Source of the DNA: Geothermobacter hydrogeniphilus
Lineage (GTDB): Bacteria; Desulfobacterota; Desulfuromonadia; Desulfuromonadales; Geothermobacteraceae
NCBI RefSeq assembly: GCF_002093115.1
Contig: NZ_NAAD01000023.1
Location: 1-48,526, forward strand
Direction: 5' to 3'
DNA length: 48,526 bases
The notes under the pieces are model-generated. The model had not been told where the DNA came from. It did not search any database and saw only the letters and a list, made by a program, of their open reading frames with translations. Each line of letters opens with the position of its first letter. The first letter of the stretch is position 1. Below, piece after piece: positions 44,505 to 48,526 of this stretch. The translations under genes were made by a program, and so were the position numbers.

Positions 44505-45287
44505 TTATTTCCCCGTAAACTTCGCCGGCCGCTTCTCCAGGAAGGCCTGCATCCCTTCCTTCTGGTCGGCGGTGGCGAAACAGAGACCGAAGAGGTCGGC
44601 TTCGCGGGCGCAGGCACGGGAAAGATCGGTTTCGAGTCCGTCACGCAGGGCGGCCTTGGCAAAAGACACCGCCACCAGCCCCTTGGAAGCGATTTTCGCC
44701 GCCATCTTGCGCGCCGCCGGCAGCAGCTCTGCGGAAGGATAAACCTTGTTGGCCAGCCCGATGCGATGGGCTTCAGCGGCGTCAATCATGTCGCCGGTCA
44801 TAATCAACTCCGCTGCCATCCCCTTGCCGACCAGCCGCGCCAGTCGCTGGGTACCGCCGAAGCCGGGGATGACTCCAAGATTGACCTCCGGCTGACCGAA
44901 TCTGGCATTTTCAGCAGCCAGGCGGATATCGCAGCAGAGGGAGAGTTCGCAACCACCACCGAGGGCAAAACCGTTGACCGCGGCGATAACCGGCTTGGAC
45001 AGCTCTTCGATGGCCGCCGCCAACTGGTGACCGAGTTGCGCAAACCGACGTGCGGTTACGGCATCGAGCGACTGCATTTCAGCGATATCCGCCCCGGCAA
45101 CGAAGGCCTTCTCACCGGCCCCGGTCAGGATCACCGCCTTGACCGCGTCATCATCCCGAATCCCGGCGAAACAGCAGATCAGCTCCTTCAGGGTCGCTTC
45201 ATTGAGGGCATTGAGGGCCCTGGGTCGGTTGACCGTCACCGTAGCGATACCATCCTCGACTGCATACAACAAATTTTCGAATGTCAT
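44505..45287 (-). CDS. crt: enoyl-CoA hydratase (crotonase)
   Basis: This 260-residue enoyl-CoA hydratase has the oxyanion segment FVAGADIAEMQ and the two catalytic glutamates in NGFALGGGCELSLCCD and FGQPEVNLGVIPGFGGTQRL. It hydrates crotonyl-CoA to 3-hydroxybutyryl-CoA. Length and motifs match short-chain crotonases. GGGGGAT precedes the ATG. It fits between the acyl-CoA dehydrogenases and hydroxybutyryl-CoA dehydrogenase in both pathway and gene order. Confidence 0.92.
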   Translation of the reverse strand: MTFENLLYAVEDGIATVTVNRPRALNALNEATLKELICCFAGIRDDDAVKAVILTGAGEKAFVAGADIAEMQSLDAVTARRFAQLGHQLAAAIEELSKPVIAAVNGFALGGGCELSLCCDIRLAAENARFGQPEVNLGVIPGFGGTQRLARLVGKGMAAELIMTGDMIDAAEAHRIGLANKVYPSAELLPAARKMAAKIASKGLVAVSFAKAALRDGLETDLSRACAREADLFGLCFATADQKEGMQAFLEKRPAKFTGK

Positions 45288-45327
45288 TCCATCCCCCGTC
45301 TGGGTCTTAAGTTGGTTGTTGACTCAT

Positions 45328-45393
45328 CTTCAGCCTTTGGCCCTTCAGCCTTTGGCCCTTCAGCCTTTGGCCCTTGGCCCTCAGCCCTTGGCC
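45328..45393. repeat. 15-bp tandem repeat
   Basis: Three perfect copies of CTTCAGCCTTTGGCC (45328-45372) are followed by degenerate copies. Related words (GCCTTTAGCCCTTGGCC) recur in reverse near 48474-48500 at the window's right end. It lies between the universal stress protein and crt. Confidence 0.88.
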
Positions 45394-45403
45394 GACGTTC
45401 ACC

Positions 45404-46198
45404 CTATGACGACATCAGTACCGGCACCGTCATCTGCTTGAGCAGCTGCGAGGCCATCGGCGCCGGGGCCGTGGGCAACGCGCCGCCGGCGACCAGCAGG
45501 TCGATTCCCTCTTCCGCGACCCGGTTGAGCAGGGCATCTCCCAGGCCGATGCCACTGATCAGACGCACTTCAACCTCGGCCGTGATCCCATGCAGGGCGA
45601 GAAAATCCGCAAGTTTTTTCAGTGTCACCTCGGACTGTTCACGCTCCGAACTGTCGGTGGCGAAGCTGAGCAGATAAACCGCCTCGGCCTCCGCCATCAG
45701 CGGCAGAGCATCGGAAACCGCGCGCGCCGAGGCCCGACCCGACCGCCAGGCAAGCATTACCCGGGTACCGACCCGCTGGAAATTCCCGGCAAAGGGGATG
45801 GTCAGAATCGGCCGTCCGGAGGTGAGAATGATTTTTTCCGGCAGGTCACGGGGCGGTGCGGGCGGTGCTCCGGCCTCGGGACCCGGTTGGCCGACCAGGG
45901 TCAGGTCGGCGAAAAAGGCCTGAAAACTCAACCGCGCCGCCAGAGGCTGGTGAGCCATGCTCCGGATTTCCGGAATCCAGACGAAGTCGACTCCGGCCTG
46001 TTGGGCACGGGCGGCACAATCCGCCTGCACCTGATCCCGGAGTTCCTTTTCCTGCCCTTGAAAGAGATAGGGCATTGATGTTGAGTAAAAGGCGCTCAAC
46101 CGCGCCTGCCGGCGTCCTGCCAGGTCCAGGGCGAGATCGAAACGTTCGCTGCTGCGGTCGGTCTGGTCGAGGTGCACCAGGATGTTCCTGTAGGCCAT
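45404..46198 (-). CDS. universal stress protein with two UspA-like domains
   Basis: This 264-residue protein starts MAYRNILVHLDQTDRSSER, the first beta strand of a UspA domain. A second, more degenerate domain begins near VMLAWRSGRASARAV and ends GDALLNRVAEEGIDLLVAGG. The G-2x-G-9x-G(S/T) nucleotide motif is not complete, so ATP binding is uncertain. GGAGGTGAGC lies directly before the ATG. It is embedded in the C4 beta-oxidation cluster, an association that is unexplained but recurrent for Usp proteins near polyhydroxybutyrate or fatty-acid genes. Confidence 0.82.
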   Translation of the reverse strand: MAYRNILVHLDQTDRSSERFDLALDLAGRRQARLSAFYSTSMPYLFQGQEKELRDQVQADCAARAQQAGVDFVWIPEIRSMAHQPLAARLSFQAFFADLTLVGQPGPEAGAPPAPPRDLPEKIILTSGRPILTIPFAGNFQRVGTRVMLAWRSGRASARAVSDALPLMAEAEAVYLLSFATDSSEREQSEVTLKKLADFLALHGITAEVEVRLISGIGLGDALLNRVAEEGIDLLVAGGALPTAPAPMASQLLKQMTVPVLMSS

Positions 46199-46245
46199 GC
46201 TCACCTCCCGGGGTGTCAACGGTTAATTCCAGGATTCAGTATACT

Positions 46246-47103
46246 TTATGAATTCTGGTAATCGAAAAATCCCTTGCCGCTCTTCTTGCCCAGCCAGCCG
46301 GCCTTGACCATCTTGCGCAGCAACGGACAGGGCCGGTACTTGCTGTCGGCGAAGCCTTCATAGAGAACCTCCATGATTGCCAGGCAGGTATCGAGGCCGA
46401 TGAAATCAGCCAGTGTCAGCGGTCCCATCGGATGGGCCATGCCGAGTTTCATCACGGTATCGATCGACTCGGCGTCGGCGACCCCCTCGTAGATGCAGTA
46501 GATCGCCTCGTTGATCATCGGCATCAAGACCCGGTTGGAGATGAAACCGGGATAGTCGTTGACCTCGACCGGAACCTTGCCCATCTTTTCCGCCAGTTCC
46601 TTGACCGTGGCATAGGTGGCGTCACTGGTGGCGATGCCGCGAATCACCTCGATCAGTTTCATCACCGGTACCGGATTCATGAAGTGCATGCCGATCACCA
46701 GTTCCGGGCGTCCGGTCACCGCCGCCAGCTCGGTAATCGGCAGAGAGGAGGTGTTGCTGGCGAGAATCACGCCCGGCGCGGCCACCTCGTCAAGGGTGCG
46801 GAAGATCTTCTCCTTGATCTCCATTTTCTCGACGGCGGCCTCGACGACGAAATCGACCCCGGCGGCGTCAGCCAGGTCGGTCGAGGGGATCAAGCGGGAC
46901 ATGATGGCGACCTTGTCATCCTCGCTGATCCGCCCCTTGGCGATATTCTTGTCGAGCAGTTTGCCGATAAACGCCAGCCGATTGTCGATGAAGGTCCGGT
47001 CGATGTCGTTGAGGACCACCTCCAGACCCGCCTCGGCCGCCACCTGGGCGATTCCGCCACCCATCTGACCGGCCCCGATGACCATGATCCGCTTGATTGC
47101 CAT
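46246..47103 (-). CDS. hbd: 3-hydroxybutyryl-CoA dehydrogenase
   Basis: This 285-residue NAD-dependent enzyme has [14 protein letters not shown] and the catalytic His-Glu pair in [17 protein letters not shown], the standard motif of 3-hydroxybutyryl-CoA dehydrogenases. [19 protein letters not shown] follows as in the family. It oxidises 3-hydroxybutyryl-CoA to acetoacetyl-CoA. AGGAGG precedes the ATG by six bases; the reading frame continues upstream through a repeat but has no supporting start there. Compare the divergent paralogue at 22950. Confidence 0.94.
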   Translation of the reverse strand: MAIKRIMVIGAGQMGGGIAQVAAEAGLEVVLNDIDRTFIDNRLAFIGKLLDKNIAKGRISEDDKVAIMSRLIPSTDLADAAGVDFVVEAAVEKMEIKEKIFRTLDEVAAPGVILASNTSSLPITELAAVTGRPELVIGMHFMNPVPVMKLIEVIRGIATSDATYATVKELAEKMGKVPVEVNDYPGFISNRVLMPMINEAIYCIYEGVADAESIDTVMKLGMAHPMGPLTLADFIGLDTCLAIMEVLYEGFADSKYRPCPLLRKMVKAGWLGKKSGKGFFDYQNS

Positions 47104-47139
47104 TGCTTTCCTCCTGTTTGAAGAATCGAAAACCAGATG

Positions 47140-47255
47140 CAGCCACCAAGGCACCAAGTTCACCAAGAAGTCGAAAAAGATGGAGGAAAAACCAAGAATG
47201 GAGCCTTCCGTCCCAGATTCCTGTTTTTCTTGGTGTTCTTGGCGCCTTGGTGGCT
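47140..47255. repeat. CCAAG-module palindrome, copy 8 of 8
   Basis: AGCCACCAAGGCACCAAGTT, continuing with CACCAAGAAG, pairs with CTTGGTGTTCTTGGCGCC and the following TTGGTGGCT. This copy has only the outer module and lacks the CAGAG one. It lies between hbd and the thiolase gene. Confidence 0.85.
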
Positions 47256-47269
47256 CAAGATTTTTGTTT

Positions 47270-48445
47270 TCACACCCGCTCGAAAATCGCCGAAACCGCC
47301 TCGCCGCCACCGATGCAGAGGGTCGCCAGACCAAAACGCTGCTGACGCTGTTCCAGTCCGTTGAGCAGGGTCGTAACCAGGCGGGCACCGCTGGCGCCGA
47401 CCGGATGCCCGATGGCGCAGGCGCCGCCGTTGATGTTGACCTTGTCACGGTCGAGACCGAGCTTGCGGATGGCGATCATCGTCACCGCGGCGAAAGCCTC
47501 GTTGATCTCGAACAGATCGATCTGCCCGGCCGTCAATCCGGCCCTGGTACAGGCGCGCTCAATCGCCCCGACCGGCGCCTCGGGGAAATTGTCCGGGTGC
47601 AGACTGTTGGTCGCGTAGGCCACCAGGCGGGCACGCGGCTGCAGGCCGTATTTCGCCACCGCTTCACCGGAGGCGAGCATAACGAAGGACGCGCCGTCGG
47701 CGATGGTCGAGGCATTACCGGCGGTCAGAGTACCGTCTTTGCGAAACGCGGGCCGCAGGGACGTGAAACGGTCGAAATCGACCCGGAACGGATCTTCATC
47801 CTCGCTGACGACGACGTCCCCCTTGCGAGTCTTTTTACAGACCGGAGCAATTTCCCGGACGAACAGGCCTTCCTTGACCGCATTCTGGGCGCGCCGATAG
47901 GAGTCGATGGCAAATTCATCCTGGTCCTCGCGACTGATGCCGAGCCGAGCCACGGTTTCCTCGGTCACTTCGCCCATGTGACGGCCGCTGTAGGGGTCCC
48001 ACAAAGCATCGTGGATCATCAGGTCAATCGCCGTAGCGTTGCCCATGCGCATGCCGTAACGCGCCTTGGGCAGGGCGTAGGGAACCAGCGACATGTTCTC
48101 CATGCCGCCGGCGATGGCAAGCTGGTCGTCGCCAAGACGGATGCTGTCGGCGGCCAGCATGATCGCCTTGAGACCGCTGCCGCAGACCTTGTTGATGGTC
48201 ATCGCCGGAACCCCGTCGGGAATTCCTGCCGCCCGCATCGCCTGCCGGGCCGGCGCCTGGCCGACCCCGGCCTGAATCACCTGGCCGGCGATGAACTGCC
48301 CGACCTGGTCAGGCGCGACACCGGTTTTTGCCAGCAGTTCCCTGACCACCGTCGCCCCGAGTTCGGGAGCCGGGACATCAGCCAGGTTGCCGCCGAAACT
48401 GCCGAACGGGGTACGCAGGGCCTCGATGATGAATACGTCAGACAT
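47270..48445 (-). CDS. thlA: acetyl-CoA C-acetyltransferase (thiolase)
   Basis: This 391-residue thiolase has the acyl-enzyme Cys in [11 protein letters not shown], the His motif [19 protein letters not shown] and the second Cys in CIGGGEAVS. It cleaves acetoacetyl-CoA to two acetyl-CoA or condenses them. An ATG preceded by AGGAT is used. It is the first gene of the leftward C4 cluster in the window and connects the acetoacetyl-CoA made by the CoA-transferase and by hbd to central metabolism. Confidence 0.94.
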   Translation of the reverse strand: MSDVFIIEALRTPFGSFGGNLADVPAPELGATVVRELLAKTGVAPDQVGQFIAGQVIQAGVGQAPARQAMRAAGIPDGVPAMTINKVCGSGLKAIMLAADSIRLGDDQLAIAGGMENMSLVPYALPKARYGMRMGNATAIDLMIHDALWDPYSGRHMGEVTEETVARLGISREDQDEFAIDSYRRAQNAVKEGLFVREIAPVCKKTRKGDVVVSEDEDPFRVDFDRFTSLRPAFRKDGTLTAGNASTIADGASFVMLASGEAVAKYGLQPRARLVAYATNSLHPDNFPEAPVGAIERACTRAGLTAGQIDLFEINEAFAAVTMIAIRKLGLDRDKVNINGGACAIGHPVGASGARLVTTLLNGLEQRQQRFGLATLCIGGGEAVSAIFERV

Positions 48446-48526
48446 GGTTTTATCCTTTCGAATTTGTAAAAATCGGCCAAGGGCTAAAGGTAAAGGCACA
48501 AGCGGCCAGGGGACTCCCTTTCGCCT

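Noticed and set aside
47078-48469. A 463-codon rightward frame opposite the thiolase
   Set aside because: The thiolase on the other strand has intact active-site motifs and a Shine-Dalgarno; this frame begins in a repeat and has neither.

Overview
The window looks like a chromosomal segment of a GC-rich, metabolically respiratory Desulfuromonadales/Geobacter-type bacterium (former Deltaproteobacteria). This is an inference from gene content: a LutB-LutA fusion, GlcD/GlcF-type lactate or glycolate dehydrogenases, several sigma-54 activators and promoters, a heme c/cytochrome b5 membrane protein, a response regulator fused to a J-like domain, and many dispersed intergenic palindromes of the kind common in that group. 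No rRNA, tRNA, CRISPR, prophage or transposase gene was seen.

Layout. (1) 1-9063: tandem repeats, a response regulator with PATAN/J-like/TPR modules, a PIN toxin with RHH antitoxin, then a leftward cluster running from an ATP-grasp protein to a RuvC-like nuclease, gamma-glutamyltransferase, a sensor histidine kinase and a class II aldolase. (2) 9193-12202: a leftward L-lactate oxidation operon, lutC then the lutB-lutA fusion, with a sigma-70 promoter covered by GntR-type operators. (3) 12359-23885: a sigma-54-controlled 'ketone body' island. It holds a fused 3-oxoacid CoA-transferase, two PAS-type sigma-54 activators, D-3-hydroxybutyrate dehydrogenase, a complete branched-chain-amino-acid-type ABC importer and a second 3-hydroxyacid/3-hydroxyacyl-CoA dehydrogenase. 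(4) 24115-30414: a TRAP transporter of the 2-oxoacid/lactate type with GlcD and GlcF, carrying the same tandem operator as the lut operon. (5) 30431-33921: a cytochrome-like membrane protein, a possible small RNA or long 3' end with a terminator, an alkyltransferase-like protein, an RNase Z-like protein and a DUF3750 protein. (6) 34143-41549: a leftward leucine-degradation operon (ivd, mccB, liuC, mccA, hmgL) behind a near-perfect sigma-54 promoter. (7) 41712-48445: leftward butyryl-CoA/beta-oxidation genes (thiolase, hbd, usp, crt and two acyl-CoA dehydrogenases).

The genes converge on acetoacetate and acetoacetyl-CoA. Leucine breakdown ends in acetoacetate plus acetyl-CoA (HMG-CoA lyase). 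3-Hydroxybutyrate is oxidised to acetoacetate (BdhA). The CoA-transferase activates acetoacetate, and thiolase cleaves it to acetyl-CoA or links it to the butyryl-CoA branch. A second theme is lactate: a shared operator ties the TRAP importer and GlcDF to LutABC, although no GntR regulator lies in the window. ETF, the branched-chain oxoacid dehydrogenase and acyl-CoA ligases are also absent.

Most intergenic gaps from 9 kb onward carry dispersed palindromic repeats. One family appears eight times and is built from two modules, an outer CCAAG-rich palindrome and an inner CAGAG-rich palindrome, often nested. These repeats sit even between genes of one pathway. The best candidates for something new are the sigma-54-controlled 3-hydroxybutyrate/acetoacetate system with its own ABC importer, the sigma-54 promoter on leucine degradation, and the lactate regulon inferred from shared operators.
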